In this document: positions 43,695 to 53,318 of the stretch, piece after piece | Layout: every line of letters begins with the position of its first letter | Position numbering within the stretch: the stretch's first letter is position 1 | Source of the DNA: Paraburkholderia acidisoli | GTDB taxonomy: Bacteria > Pseudomonadota > Gammaproteobacteria > Burkholderiales > Burkholderiaceae | DNA length: 64,000 nt | Reading direction: 5' to 3' | Assembly: GCF_009789675.1 (NCBI RefSeq) | Contig: NZ_CP046916.1 | Coordinates: 868,001-932,000, forward strand | Program-made: the position numbers and the translations under genes | Notes under the pieces: model-generated | What the model saw: the letters and a program-made list of their open reading frames with translations, nothing else | Databases searched by the model: none | Told to the model about the DNA's origin: nothing

Positions 43695-44780
43695 ATGAAA
43701 GCCGGCGCCATCGCCGCCGCGCTCGTGCTCGCCGTCGCGCCGCTCGCCTCGCCGCCCGCACAAGCCTGCACGCGCGCGCTCTACGTGGGCGACAGCGGCC
43801 AGGTCATCACGGGGCGTTCGATGGACTGGTCCGAAGACATGCGCTCGAACCTCTGGGTGTTCCCCGCCGGCATCGAACGTACCGGCAACGCAGGGCCGCG
43901 CTCGCCGCGCTGGCGCTCGAAATACGGCAGCGTGGTGGTGTCGGGCTACGACATCGGCAGCGTGGACGGCATGAACGAGCGCGGCCTCGTGGCCAACGCG
44001 CTCTATCTCGCCGAGACCGACTACGGACCGCCCAACTCGGGCCGCCCGCCCCTGTCCATCAGCCTGTGGGCGCAGTACGTGCTCGACAATTTCGCCACCG
44101 TGGCCGAAGCCGTGGATGCGCTCGGGCACGATCCGTTCCAGATCATCGCCCCGCCGCTGCCCGACGGCAAACCGATCTCGATCCACCTCTCGCTCTCGGA
44201 CGCGCACGGCGACTCGGCCATCCTCGAATACATCGACGGCAAGCTCGTGGTGATGCACGACAAGGCCTACAAGGTGATGACGAATTCGCCCATCTACCCG
44301 GAGCAGCTCGCGCTCAATACTTACTGGAAAGGCGTGGGCGGCCTCGCGTTCCTGCCCGGCACGAATCGCGCGGCCGACCGCTTCGTGCGCGCCTCGTTTC
44401 TGCTCGACGCCATTCCCAAGCGGCCCGATCCCGCTTATATGGCGGGCGTGCCGCAGCAAAACGCGGCGTATCAGGCGGTGGCGAGCGTGATGAGTCTGAT
44501 GCGTTCGGTGAGCGTGCCGCTCGGCATTTCCACGCCCAACATGCCGAATCTGTCGTCGACGATCTGGCGCACCGTCTCGGACCAGACCAACCTTGTCTAT
44601 TACTTCGATTCGGCCACGCGCCCCGACACGTTCTGGATCTCGCTGCGCAAGCTCGATCTCAAACCGGGCGCGCCCGTGATGAAACTCACGATCGACTCGG
44701 GCCAGGTGTATTCGGGCGAAGTCGCGGGCAATTTCGTGGCAACGCCGTCGTTCAAGTTCATGCCCGCGCCGCCACCGTGA
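43695..44780 (+). CDS. Secreted linear-amide C-N hydrolase (choloylglycine hydrolase family, Ntn)
   Basis: A 361-residue Ntn hydrolase. Residues 1-24 are a signal peptide ending PAQA, and the next residue, Cys25, begins the family motif CTRALYVGDSGQVITGRSMDW. In this family the nucleophile is an N-terminal cysteine, so signal-peptide cleavage would by itself expose it. Also present are NERGLVANALYL and the NSPIYPEQL segment. Relatives hydrolyse bile-salt amides, penicillin V or acyl-homoserine lactones. The mature enzyme should be periplasmic; substrate not determined. Confidence 0.85.
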   Translation: MKAGAIAAALVLAVAPLASPPAQACTRALYVGDSGQVITGRSMDWSEDMRSNLWVFPAGIERTGNAGPRSPRWRSKYGSVVVSGYDIGSVDGMNERGLVANALYLAETDYGPPNSGRPPLSISLWAQYVLDNFATVAEAVDALGHDPFQIIAPPLPDGKPISIHLSLSDAHGDSAILEYIDGKLVVMHDKAYKVMTNSPIYPEQLALNTYWKGVGGLAFLPGTNRAADRFVRASFLLDAIPKRPDPAYMAGVPQQNAAYQAVASVMSLMRSVSVPLGISTPNMPNLSSTIWRTVSDQTNLVYYFDSATRPDTFWISLRKLDLKPGAPVMKLTIDSGQVYSGEVAGNFVATPSFKFMPAPPP

Positions 44781-44807
44781 GGCGCGCGAATCCGCCGCGG
44801 GATTCGC

Positions 44808-45233
44808 TTACTTCGCGAACAGTTGGCCGATGTCCTTGAACGCCTTGAATTCGAGCGCGTTGCCGCACGGATCGAGCAGGAACATGGTTGCCTGCTCGCC
44901 CACCTGCCCCTTGAAACGCACATACGGTTCGATCACGAACTGCGTGCCGAACGTGCGCAGGCGTTCGGCCAGCGTTTCCCATTGGTCCCAGCCGAGCACC
45001 ACGCCGAAATGCGGCACGGGCACGTCGTGGCCGTCGACGGGATTGGTGTGCGCGTGATCCTGCGCCGCCGTTTTCGGATGCTCGTGAATCACGAGTTGAT
45101 GGCCGAAGAAGTCGAAGTCGACCCATTGCGTGCTCGAGCGGCCTTCGGCAAGGCCGAATACGCGCCCGTAGAAGTCGCGCGCCGCCGCGAGGTCGTACAC
45201 GGGAATCGCAAGATGAAACGGCGAAAGCGCCAT
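44808..45233 (-). CDS. VOC-family protein (glyoxalase/dioxygenase fold)
   Basis: A 141-residue protein with two beta-alpha-beta3 modules. Metal-ligand candidates are His7 (FHLAIPVYD), the His in VPHFGVVL and the Glu in GNALEFKAF, as in glyoxalase I and ring-cleaving dioxygenases. I start at ATG 45233; the frame is open upstream but not VOC-like. It is divergent from the LysR gene at 45345, probably its target. Substrate unknown. Confidence 0.82.
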   Translation of the reverse strand: MALSPFHLAIPVYDLAAARDFYGRVFGLAEGRSSTQWVDFDFFGHQLVIHEHPKTAAQDHAHTNPVDGHDVPVPHFGVVLGWDQWETLAERLRTFGTQFVIEPYVRFKGQVGEQATMFLLDPCGNALEFKAFKDIGQLFAK

Positions 45234-45295
45234 GGCCAGGCTCCTGAATCGTGGGGAATATAAAAAGCGTGGCGCCATCTTAGGCGCGGCGAAGC

Positions 45296-45340
45296 AAAAA
45301 TAAAATCAATATATAATTTTATGATTCACAAATAAAATCG
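45296..45340. promoter_or_regulatory. AT-rich divergent promoter with ATAAAATC repeats
   Basis: In a very GC-rich setting this stretch is almost all A/T. ATAAAATC is present at 45300-45307 and again at 45332-45339, and ATAAAAT (45300-45306) pairs with ATTTTAT (45316-45322) as an inverted repeat with a 9-base spacer. It is likely the operator/promoter for the LysR gene and the VOC gene. Confidence 0.5.
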
Positions 45341-45344
45341 ATCA

Positions 45345-46244
45345 ATGATACGCGAACTGAAAACGCTGCTGGCGGTGGCGCAGGCCGGCACGTTCGCGGC
45401 GGCCGGGCAGAAGATCGGCTTGACGCAGGCCGCCGTGAGCGCGCAGATGCAGCGTCTCGAAGCGGAACTCGGCTTCGCGCTGTTCGACCGCGAAGGCCGC
45501 AGCGCGCGCCTCAACGCCATGGGTCAGCAGATTCTCGCGCAGGCGCAGGAAGTGATCCGGCTCTACGAGAATCTCAGCACGAGCGCGGAAAATCCGGCCG
45601 CAACGGGCCGCGTGACGGTGGGCGCCATCGCGTCCGTGCAGCGCTCGCTGTTGCCCGACGCGCTCGCGGCGTTCTTCAGGCGCAGCCCCGAGTGCCGCGC
45701 GCGCGTGATTCCGGGCGTCTCCATGGATCTGCTCAATCTCGTCGATGCGGGCGATATCGACGTGGCCGCGATCATCCGGCCGCCCTTCGCGCTGCAAAGC
45801 GATCTGCGCTGGACCACGCTTGCGCGCGAGCCGTTCCGGCTCATCGTGCCGCGCCGCGGCACGCGTGACGTCAAGGGCAATATCAAGGGCGACGACTGGA
45901 GCGCGCTGCTCGCGAGCGAGCCGTTCATCCGCTACGACCGCGCGTCGTTCGGCGGTCGCCAGGTGGACCGCTTTCTGCGCCGCCAGCATTGCGCCGTGCG
46001 CGATCTGTGCGAACTCGACGAACTCGATGCCATCGTGCGGCTCGTCGCCAACGGCGCGGGCGTCGCGCTCGTGCCCGAAACCGCTGCGTGGCGGCGCTGG
46101 CCCGCGCAGGTGCGCGCCATCGATCTCGGCGCACACACGTTTCATCGCGACATCGGCCTCGTGCATCGCGCGCCCGGTACGCTCGCCGAACCGGCACGCC
46201 TGCTCGTGCAGGTGCTCGAAACCTTCGCGCAAGACGATGTTTGA
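45345..46244 (+). CDS. LysR-family transcriptional regulator
   Basis: A 299-residue LysR protein. Winged helix at 1-59 (LKTLLAVAQAGTFAAAGQKIGLTQAAVSAQM), then the co-inducer domain (about 88-290; VTVGAIASVQRSLLP, DVAAIIRPPF, VRLVANGAGVALVPE). Start ATG 45345. It is divergent from the VOC gene across an AT-rich promoter and likely controls it; it is followed by the convergent autotransporter gene. Confidence 0.88.
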   Translation: MIRELKTLLAVAQAGTFAAAGQKIGLTQAAVSAQMQRLEAELGFALFDREGRSARLNAMGQQILAQAQEVIRLYENLSTSAENPAATGRVTVGAIASVQRSLLPDALAAFFRRSPECRARVIPGVSMDLLNLVDAGDIDVAAIIRPPFALQSDLRWTTLAREPFRLIVPRRGTRDVKGNIKGDDWSALLASEPFIRYDRASFGGRQVDRFLRRQHCAVRDLCELDELDAIVRLVANGAGVALVPETAAWRRWPAQVRAIDLGAHTFHRDIGLVHRAPGTLAEPARLLVQVLETFAQDDV

Positions 46245-46282
46245 ACGCACGCAAGTCCACTCGCGCACGCGCGCGCACGCAT

Positions 46283-49200
46283 TCACCACGCCCAGCGCAG
46301 CCCCGCGTCGCCGGTAATCGTGCGCACGTGTTCGCCGCCAAGATTGCCGGTATAGCTGAAGGTGGCGAACACGCTGCCGCGCTTCGTCACCTGCGCGACG
46401 AGTCCCGCGCCCACCTGTCCCGCCGTTTGCCCCACGGGCGTGCCGAGCGTGGTGGTGCCGCTGAAGGTGGTCTGGTCGCCGCTGCCGAACGAACGCAGCA
46501 CATTCACGCGCAGATACGGCTCCCAGTTCACGCCGTGCGCGTCGAACGCCCATTGCAGCCGCGTGCCGACGCGCGCCAGAAACGTGCTGCCGTTGTTCCA
46601 GGTGACGTTCGAGACGCCGTCGTCGAATTGATCGAGCGAGAGCCATTGCCACACGAGTTGTGCCTGCGGCTCCAGCGTGAGGCCGTAACCGAGCGCGATC
46701 GGCAGGCCCGCTTCCACCGAGCCCGTGAATGCGCCGCCGTGCGTGGAGCCGCGAACGCCGTCGATGGAACGGGTGCTCACGCTGAGCGCGCTGCCCGTCG
46801 CCACGGCATCCGTGTACCAGCCGCTCGCGCCGATATGCGTCCAGTACGCGCCAAGGTTGTACGCGTTCACTTGCAACGCGCCCACGCCGTAATCGGGCTG
46901 GCCGAGCGCGAGGCCGTTCACGTCGCCTACCGAGCGCGCGAAGCCGAGGAAGAAGCCGTAGTGATTGCGCACACCGTTCGCCGTCGTGTTCGCGTACACG
47001 TCCTGGCCGACCTGCATGCCCCACACGGTGGCGTCGTACGAAGGCTTCAAGTCGCCGCCCCCGGCCACGGTGCTGCTGCCGCCCCACGCGCGCGCCCACG
47101 TTGCGGGCACGGTGCCGGTTTCGGTCAACAGACCTTGCTCGCCTTGCCGGTCGTGAAAGGTATCGATCTGTAGCAATCCCAACTGTCTGGCGGCGGCGGG
47201 CGCGGCGGCGTAGAGCGCCGCTTCGGGGCGATAGACGGGCACGGGAGTGCCGCTTTGCGGCGCCTGCTCGACCGCCGTCGTGATGGCTTCGGGCGTGCCT
47301 GGCGCGGCGACGATGGGCGTTTGCGGCGCCGGTGGCGGCGATCCGGGCGATACCGGTTGCGTGGGCGCGGCGGGCTGCACGGGAATCGTGTTACGCAGAT
47401 ACCAGTTGCTGCCGCTGCCCGCCGACTCGCCGCCTTTCGCGAGAAAATACTCGTACGCGCCGGCCTTCGCCGACCCGCCGTCGAGCGTGAACGCACTCGC
47501 GCTCGTGGTTGCGCCGTTCGCGGCCTGCACGACTTCGATGCCGTCGCCCAACGTTTGCGCGCCCGGTCCGCCGACGTTGGTGACCTTGAGCGCACTCGTG
47601 CCGCTCGCCGTGCCGCCGTTCACCACAAGCTTGTCGGAAGGCGCACCGTCGCCCGCGAGATAGGTGTTGAGCGCAATCGTCGCATTCTGGCCAATGTAGT
47701 TGCCCGCCACCGTGAGCGTGTTGCCCACGCCCGCGCCGCCCAGTTGCACGAGTCCCGCGTTGGTGAGATTGCCGTTGATCTGCAGATTGCCGGTCGCGCC
47801 GCTGGCGAGACTCGCGAGCGCGTTCGCCACCGCGATGGTGCCGCCGTTCGTGACATCGCCCGTCACGCTGCCATAGCCCGCGAGCGTCGCGCCCGAAGCC
47901 ACGGTCACGGCGCCGCCGCCCGCGAGCGCCGCCGTCGCGCTCGTGCCATCGCCCACGATCAACGTGCCGGCGTTCACGTTCGTGCCGCCCGTGTAACCGT
48001 TCGCGCCGTTGAGCGTGAGCGCACCGCTGCCGAGCTTCGTGAGCGTGCCCGCTCCGCTCATCGCCTGCGCGATCGTCGTGTCGTAGTCCTGAGTATCGAT
48101 CGTGCCGTTGTTCGCGGTGATCGAGATCGCGCGGCTCGCGGCAAGATCGAATGCACCCGCGAATTGCAGCGTGCCGCCGTTGAGCGCGAGCGCGCCGCGG
48201 GTCGCGCCCAATGCGTTATCGGCGGCCAGCGACAACGTGCCTTGTGTGATCGTCGTGCCGCCCGAGTACGTATTGCCACCGGCGGGCATCATGACGAGCG
48301 TGCCCGCGCCGGTTTTCTCCATCGCGCCCGTTCCGCCGATCGCGCCGGTATACGTGCCCGCGCCGTCCTGCTGGAACCGCACGAGGCCGTTGTCGGTCAC
48401 GGTCAGCGGCAGGTTCGACGCGTTCGCCTGCAGCGTCGCGCCCGCATTCACGCTCGCGGTGACCGTCGAGGTCGTCGTGCCGAGCGTGCCCGTGAGGTCC
48501 AGCGTGCCGCTTTGCACCTGCGCCGTCGAGAAGGTGCCCGTGCCGGACCATGTCCACGCATCGCCCTCCATGGTGAGCGTCTGATAGCCCACGAACGCGT
48601 TCGACGCCGTGCCCGAGCCTTGCAGACGCACGAGGTTGTTGCCCGCGCCGCCATTCGCGATGCCGACGATCTGCGAGCCGGTTTGCAGAATCAGCGCGTC
48701 GTTGCCGTTGCCGTTGCGAATCGCCGTGCCGTTGCCGCCCTGGATCAAACCCGCGTTCGTGATAGTCGTGTTGCCGTTGGTCGAGCGTATGCCGCTGCCG
48801 TTATTGGCGATGATCTGGCCGCCCGCCGCGTTCGTGATGGTCGCCGTGAACGAACTGCCCACCGTGTTCGACACCACCGCGTCGACACTGCCCGTGCTCG
48901 ACGCCGTGCCGGTGGTCTGGATCGTGCCGCTGTTGACGAGCGTCTCGTTGTTGCCCTGCATGAACACAGCGGGACTGTCGCGGCCGTTCGCGGTAAGCGT
49001 GCCGCTGTTGTCGATCGTGCTGTTGCCGCCCAGCAGCGAGGCTGCGCGCGCGTTGCCGCCGGACGTGGTCACGCTGCCCGTATTGACGAGCGTGTTGCCG
49101 GTTTCGCCGGTGTTGCTCTGCCCCCAGGCGGCCGTCATGCCGTACGAGTTCGCGCCCGTGGTCGTGATCGTGCCGTTGTTGACGAGGCGATTGTTGCTAC

Positions 49201-49618
49201 CGTTCGCCGCGAGGCCGTCGTTGTAGGTGCCGGTGGTGCTGATCGTGCCGCTCGCCGCGTTGGTGACGACGTTGCCGTCGTTGACGCCGAGCAGCGTGGC
49301 GCCGCGATTCGCGACCCCCGAACCGTTGCCCGAGAGCGCGAGCGCACCGTTATTCGTGATGGCGCTATTCGTGTCGACGGTGAAGGGCGTGGGCGTGCCT
49401 GGTAGTGCGAAACTTCCCGAAGCCGTCGAATCGAGATTCACGGTCACATTGGTGCTGCCGGTGGCCGCGTTGACCGTGCCGATGCCCGCCCCCGAGCACG
49501 TGACCGTGGTACTGCTCGCGGGCGCGCTCGCCGTGCACGCCGCATCCGCCGCCGGGGAAAGCGCCCCGGACGAAAGCGCGCCCGACCACAGCGCCAGCTT
49601 CGTCATAGTGCTTCGCAT
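46283..49618 (-). CDS. Autotransporter (type Va secretion) with beta-helical passenger
   Basis: A 1111-residue protein. A signal peptide (1-27, cut near ADA) precedes a long passenger (about 28-800) of Gly/Thr/Asn/Ala-rich beta-helix repeats, including PATR-type strands such as YSGGTTITQGTLSLAADNALG and YTGGTNVNAGTLIVG. A proline-rich linker (about 770-800) leads to the autotransporter beta-barrel (about 845-1111) ending RWAW. GAGG upstream supports ATG 49618. The Thr/Asn-rich repeats and lack of a catalytic motif point to an adhesin or biofilm factor rather than a protease. No chaperone or glycosyltransferase gene is adjacent. Confidence 0.9.
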   Translation of the reverse strand: MRSTMTKLALWSGALSSGALSPAADAACTASAPASSTTVTCSGAGIGTVNAATGSTNVTVNLDSTASGSFALPGTPTPFTVDTNSAITNNGALALSGNGSGVANRGATLLGVNDGNVVTNAASGTISTTGTYNDGLAANGSNNRLVNNGTITTTGANSYGMTAAWGQSNTGETGNTLVNTGSVTTSGGNARAASLLGGNSTIDNSGTLTANGRDSPAVFMQGNNETLVNSGTIQTTGTASSTGSVDAVVSNTVGSSFTATITNAAGGQIIANNGSGIRSTNGNTTITNAGLIQGGNGTAIRNGNGNDALILQTGSQIVGIANGGAGNNLVRLQGSGTASNAFVGYQTLTMEGDAWTWSGTGTFSTAQVQSGTLDLTGTLGTTTSTVTASVNAGATLQANASNLPLTVTDNGLVRFQQDGAGTYTGAIGGTGAMEKTGAGTLVMMPAGGNTYSGGTTITQGTLSLAADNALGATRGALALNGGTLQFAGAFDLAASRAISITANNGTIDTQDYDTTIAQAMSGAGTLTKLGSGALTLNGANGYTGGTNVNAGTLIVGDGTSATAALAGGGAVTVASGATLAGYGSVTGDVTNGGTIAVANALASLASGATGNLQINGNLTNAGLVQLGGAGVGNTLTVAGNYIGQNATIALNTYLAGDGAPSDKLVVNGGTASGTSALKVTNVGGPGAQTLGDGIEVVQAANGATTSASAFTLDGGSAKAGAYEYFLAKGGESAGSGSNWYLRNTIPVQPAAPTQPVSPGSPPPAPQTPIVAAPGTPEAITTAVEQAPQSGTPVPVYRPEAALYAAAPAAARQLGLLQIDTFHDRQGEQGLLTETGTVPATWARAWGGSSTVAGGGDLKPSYDATVWGMQVGQDVYANTTANGVRNHYGFFLGFARSVGDVNGLALGQPDYGVGALQVNAYNLGAYWTHIGASGWYTDAVATGSALSVSTRSIDGVRGSTHGGAFTGSVEAGLPIALGYGLTLEPQAQLVWQWLSLDQFDDGVSNVTWNNGSTFLARVGTRLQWAFDAHGVNWEPYLRVNVLRSFGSGDQTTFSGTTTLGTPVGQTAGQVGAGLVAQVTKRGSVFATFSYTGNLGGEHVRTITGDAGLRWAW

Positions 49619-49854
49619 CGTTCGCCTCGCAGGCTCGCGCCGTAAGGACCGGATGCGTTGGTTCTATATCTTTTTAAGGAAATATGCGCGGAATGTGAAT
49701 CTTCAGAGGAAAGCTTGCGCAAAACGCAATAGTCGAATCGCCCAAATTAAGCAACAAATACGTTAAAAATAACTGCCAAAAAATCAATACGATTGCGCAA
49801 TCCACTGGATAGCCTTACGTCGCCGTCAGTCACCTTTCTTCACGTCCATCGTCC

Positions 49855-50973
49855 ATGCCGCGCCCTATCCTCGCCCGCATTCACCCCGACGCCATTCGCC
49901 ACAACCTCCACGTTGCCCGACAACGCGCGCCGCAATCGCGTGCGTTCGCGGTCGTCAAGGCCAACGGCTACGGGCATGGCATCGAGCGCATCTATCCGGC
50001 GCTCGCGAGCGCGGACGGCATCGCGCTGCTCGATCTCGACGAAGCCATACGCGTGCGCGAACTCGGCTGGACGAAGCCGCTGCTGCTGCTCGAAGGTCTC
50101 TTCGAGCCCGCCGACGTCGCCCTCGCCGTCACGCACCGGCTCACGGTGGCCGTTCATTGCGACGAGCAACTGGACCTGCTCGCCGCCACGCGTCTCGCGC
50201 ACGGCGCGCGTCCCGTCGACATCCAGCTCAAGATGAATTCCGGCATGAACCGGCTGGGCTTTCGCCCGCATGCGTACCGCGCGGCGTGGGAACGGGCGCG
50301 CGGCATCGATGCGATCGGCGAAATCGGGCTCATGACGCATTTCGCGAACGCCGACGACGGCCACATCGACTGGCAACTCGATACCTTCGACGCCGCCGTG
50401 GGCGATCTGCCCGGCGAACGGTCGGTGTCGAACTCGGCGGGCGTGCTCTGGCATCCGCGCGCGCATCGCGACTGGGTGCGGCCCGGCACGATCCTGTACG
50501 GCGCTTCGCCCACGGGCGTGGCGCGCCATATCGAAGACACGGGTTTGCGCGCGGCCATGACGCTCACGAGCCGCATTATTGGCGTGCAGACGCTCGCGCC
50601 CGCGGAAACGGTCGGCTATGGCCGCACGTTCGCGGTCGAGCAGCCGATGCGCATCGGCGTGGTCGCGTGCGGGTATGCCGATGGCTATCCGCGCCACGCG
50701 AAGAGCGGCACGCCCATTGTCGTGGACGGCGTGCGCACGCGCGTCGTGGGCCGCGTCTCCATGGACATGCTCACGGTCGACCTCACGCCGTGCCCGCAGG
50801 CAGGCATCGGTTCGAGCGTCGAGCTGTGGGGCGACCAGGTGCGCGTGGACGAAGTGGCCGAGGCGTCGGGCACCATCGGCTACGAGCTGATGTGCGCGCT
50901 CGCGCGGCGCGTGCCGGTGCAGGTGTCGAGCGACCACGCCGTGCGCGAGCGCGAAGCGGCGGCGGTGGCCTGA
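49855..50973 (+). CDS. alr: Alanine racemase
   Basis: A 372-residue PLP enzyme interconverting L- and D-alanine. Lys35 in [11 protein letters not shown] binds PLP and Tyr255 in VGYGRTF is the opposite base; [20 protein letters not shown] and GRVSMDM are family signatures. It may be the cell-wall enzyme or a catabolic DadX; no D-amino-acid dehydrogenase gene is adjacent, so context does not decide. Divergent from the autotransporter gene and convergent with the lacI-type gene. Confidence 0.92.
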   Translation: MPRPILARIHPDAIRHNLHVARQRAPQSRAFAVVKANGYGHGIERIYPALASADGIALLDLDEAIRVRELGWTKPLLLLEGLFEPADVALAVTHRLTVAVHCDEQLDLLAATRLAHGARPVDIQLKMNSGMNRLGFRPHAYRAAWERARGIDAIGEIGLMTHFANADDGHIDWQLDTFDAAVGDLPGERSVSNSAGVLWHPRAHRDWVRPGTILYGASPTGVARHIEDTGLRAAMTLTSRIIGVQTLAPAETVGYGRTFAVEQPMRIGVVACGYADGYPRHAKSGTPIVVDGVRTRVVGRVSMDMLTVDLTPCPQAGIGSSVELWGDQVRVDEVAEASGTIGYELMCALARRVPVQVSSDHAVREREAAAVA

Positions 50974-51041
50974 CCGATCGACACGATGGCAGCCGGCCAG
51001 CGCTCGCATGAACCGCGTGCAGAAGGTGGCGGAAGCGGCGT

Positions 51042-52103
51042 TCACTCGCGCAGATAACGCGTAAGCCGCACGTTGGCCGGGCAGAACACGCGAAACTCCA
51101 CCGGCTCGGCGGGCGGTGCTTCCGCCACCACGCCGCACGCATGCAACGCGTGCTGCAACGCCGCGATCACCTGGCCGTCCGGGTCCTGATCGATCGCCAC
51201 GTCCATGATGCCGGCCTCGATGTATTCGCGATGCAGATCGACCATCTCGTGGCCGATCCACACCGTGCGCCCCGCCGCGCCATGTTTGCGCAGCGCCGCC
51301 GCCACGCCCGCCGAGCCGTAGCCCGTGTTGTAGAGACCCGCCAGCGGGCCGCGTTTGAGCGCCGCCATGACCGCGCGAAAGGCGCGGTCGTCTTCGTCGC
51401 GGGTTTCGTCGCCGGCGCATTCGAAGGCGAGCGATGCGAAGCGCCGCGCGAGTTGCGCGCGGCACCCCTCCACGCGCTCCACGTGTGCGCGATAGTCGAG
51501 CCGGCTCGGCAACACAAGCACGCGGCCCGGCTCGCGCGCGAGACGCCCGATCCAGTACGCCGCCGTCGCGCCGGCACGCGCGTTGTCGATGCCCGCGTAG
51601 TGCCGATGCGCGAGACCGCCGATGTCGGTGACCATGGTCACGACGGTTTCGCCGCGCGCGATCGCGGCCGCCAGCGCCGCACGCACGGCCGGCGTATCTT
51701 GCGTCGTCACGATGAGCGCCCCGCGCCGATACGGCGGCGCGTCGAGCGCGGCCGTCACGCGTGCTTCGTCGGCCGCGGAAATGGGCAGACGATGCACGAC
51801 CACGCGCCGGTCGAGCATCTGCGTGGCGCGCTGCAACGCCTCGCGAAGGCGCGCGAAGAACGGCACGCCGCTTTCGGGCAGCGCCACGTCGATATGGATC
51901 AGGCCGTGTTTCGTGTCCGGCAACTGACGCGGCACCGCGAGTTCGCGCGCGGCCGCGACCACGCGTTCGCGCGTGGCCACCGAAACACTGCCGCGCTCGT
52001 TGAGCACGCGATCCACGGTGGCCGTGCTCACGCCCGCGAGTGCGGCGATCTCGACGAAGCGCGCGCTGCGCTTGCGCCAGCGGGGCGGAATCTCCGCGCT
52101 CAT
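51042..52103 (-). CDS. LacI-family transcriptional regulator
   Basis: A 353-residue repressor-type regulator. I start at ATG 52103 (MSAEIPPRW), seven bases behind GGAGGAG. Helix-turn-helix and hinge lie at about 16-70 (FVEIAALAGVSTATVDRVLN), followed by a periplasmic-binding-protein-like domain (Peripla_BP type, about 75-345) that would bind a sugar, polyol or inositol derivative. Divergent from the desaturase/Rieske pair and therefore its likely controller. Confidence 0.87.
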   Translation of the reverse strand: MSAEIPPRWRKRSARFVEIAALAGVSTATVDRVLNERGSVSVATRERVVAAARELAVPRQLPDTKHGLIHIDVALPESGVPFFARLREALQRATQMLDRRVVVHRLPISAADEARVTAALDAPPYRRGALIVTTQDTPAVRAALAAAIARGETVVTMVTDIGGLAHRHYAGIDNARAGATAAYWIGRLAREPGRVLVLPSRLDYRAHVERVEGCRAQLARRFASLAFECAGDETRDEDDRAFRAVMAALKRGPLAGLYNTGYGSAGVAAALRKHGAAGRTVWIGHEMVDLHREYIEAGIMDVAIDQDPDGQVIAALQHALHACGVVAEAPPAEPVEFRVFCPANVRLTRYLRE

Positions 52104-52147
52104 GGTGTCTCCTCCGTGGGCGTGCTGTATCGGCATCACTTTTCACG

Positions 52148-52186
52148 TTGACGTTCCAAACTAGTCGTCTGCCGAAATTTCGTCAA
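52148..52186. promoter_or_regulatory. Candidate LacI-type operator region
   Basis: In the 143-bp gap between the divergent genes, TTGACG (52148-52153) and CGTCAA (52181-52186) are inverted, and CGAAATTTCG (52173-52182) is a perfect 10-bp palindrome. LacI-family operators are palindromes of this size, but usually have a central CG, so the assignment is weak. Confidence 0.35.
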
Positions 52187-52246
52187 TCGCGGCGTTGAGG
52201 CGCGCGCGGCTATCGCCTACTGTGTGGAAAAGCACAGGAGACAACC

Positions 52247-53284
52247 GTGGCAAATCACGCGGACTATCAACTCGTGGGCGGTGCGGGCGAACGCGCGCGC
52301 GCCGCAGGCCTCGTCAACGCCGAATGGTACAAGTGCGCGGTGCCGCGCCCGCTGATGAAGCAGTTGATGCAGCGCAGCGACGCGCGGGCGATACGCGACA
52401 CGGCAATCTGGTACGCCGCCATTCTCGCGAGCGCCGTGCTCGCGGGCTGCCTTTGGCACCGGCATTCGTGGTGGGCCGTGCCCGCCTTTCTGCTTTACGG
52501 CACGCTCTATTGCAGTCCCGCCGACTCGCGCTGGCACGAAGCCGGTCACGGCACGGCCTTCAAGACGCGCTGGATGAACGACGTGCTGTATCAGGTCGCG
52601 TCGTTCCAGATCTTTCGCCGCGCCACGGTCTGGCGCTGGAGCCACGCGCGCCATCACACCGACACGCTGGTCGTGGGCCGCGATCCCGAGATCGCCGCGC
52701 CGCGCCCGACGGACTGGCTCTCGCTCGCGCTCAACGTATTCGCGATCAAACACGTTGCCAAAGAATTGCCGGGAACGATTGCCGCCGCACGCGGAAAAAT
52801 CGGCGCGGAAGAACGAAGTTTTGTACCCGAGACGGAATGGCCCAAGGTGAGACGCGAAGCGCGCATCACATTGTGTGTGTATGCACTCGTCATTGCCGCG
52901 TGCATTGGCTTTCGTTCCATTTTGCCGCTGCTCTATATTGGCTTGCCGAGTCTTTATGGTGCATGGCTCTACGTGTATTTCGGCCTCACGCAGCATGCGG
53001 GCATGCCCGAAAACGTGCTCGATCATCGGCGCAATTGCCGTACGGTGCGGATGAATCCCGTGTTCCGTTTTCTCTACTGGAACATGAACTATCACGTCGA
53101 GCACCATATGTTTCCGATGGTGCCGTTTCATGCGTTGCCGCGTCTGCACGAAGTCGTGAAGGCGGATATGCCGCCGCCCTATGCCAGCACGCTAGCCGCT
53201 TACGCCGAGATCATTCCGGCGCTCGTGCGGCAAACGCGCGACCCGGCGTATTGCGTGGCGCGGCCCGTGCCCGGCGAAGCCTGA
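52247..53284 (+). CDS. Fatty-acid-desaturase-like di-iron oxygenase, resembling MocD
   Basis: A 345-residue integral-membrane protein starting at GTG 52247 behind AGGAG. Three histidine boxes of the desaturase/hydroxylase family are present: HEAGH (97-101), HARHH (133-137) and HVEHH (283-287), with extra His250 and His260. About four membrane helices. Paired with the Rieske ferredoxin 34 bp downstream, it matches the MocD-MocE layout of rhizopine (methyl-scyllo-inosamine) metabolism, where this pair was proposed to remove the O-methyl group. Here no moc catabolic genes are adjacent, so the substrate is open. Codon use dips in GC at about 52740-52960. Confidence 0.82.
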   Translation: MANHADYQLVGGAGERARAAGLVNAEWYKCAVPRPLMKQLMQRSDARAIRDTAIWYAAILASAVLAGCLWHRHSWWAVPAFLLYGTLYCSPADSRWHEAGHGTAFKTRWMNDVLYQVASFQIFRRATVWRWSHARHHTDTLVVGRDPEIAAPRPTDWLSLALNVFAIKHVAKELPGTIAAARGKIGAEERSFVPETEWPKVRREARITLCVYALVIAACIGFRSILPLLYIGLPSLYGAWLYVYFGLTQHAGMPENVLDHRRNCRTVRMNPVFRFLYWNMNYHVEHHMFPMVPFHALPRLHEVVKADMPPPYASTLAAYAEIIPALVRQTRDPAYCVARPVPGEA

Positions 53285-53318
53285 TGGCCAATCCAGCCTT
53301 GCAGCGAGGAGATCAACG

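Noticed and set aside
47255..49405. A 716-codon forward-strand frame opposite the autotransporter
   Set aside because: Arg-rich and without a motif; the autotransporter on the other strand is complete.
52247..53284. Ordinary membrane fatty-acid desaturase of lipid metabolism
   Set aside because: Not excluded, but the tight pairing with a Rieske ferredoxin and a LacI regulator argues against simple lipid desaturation.
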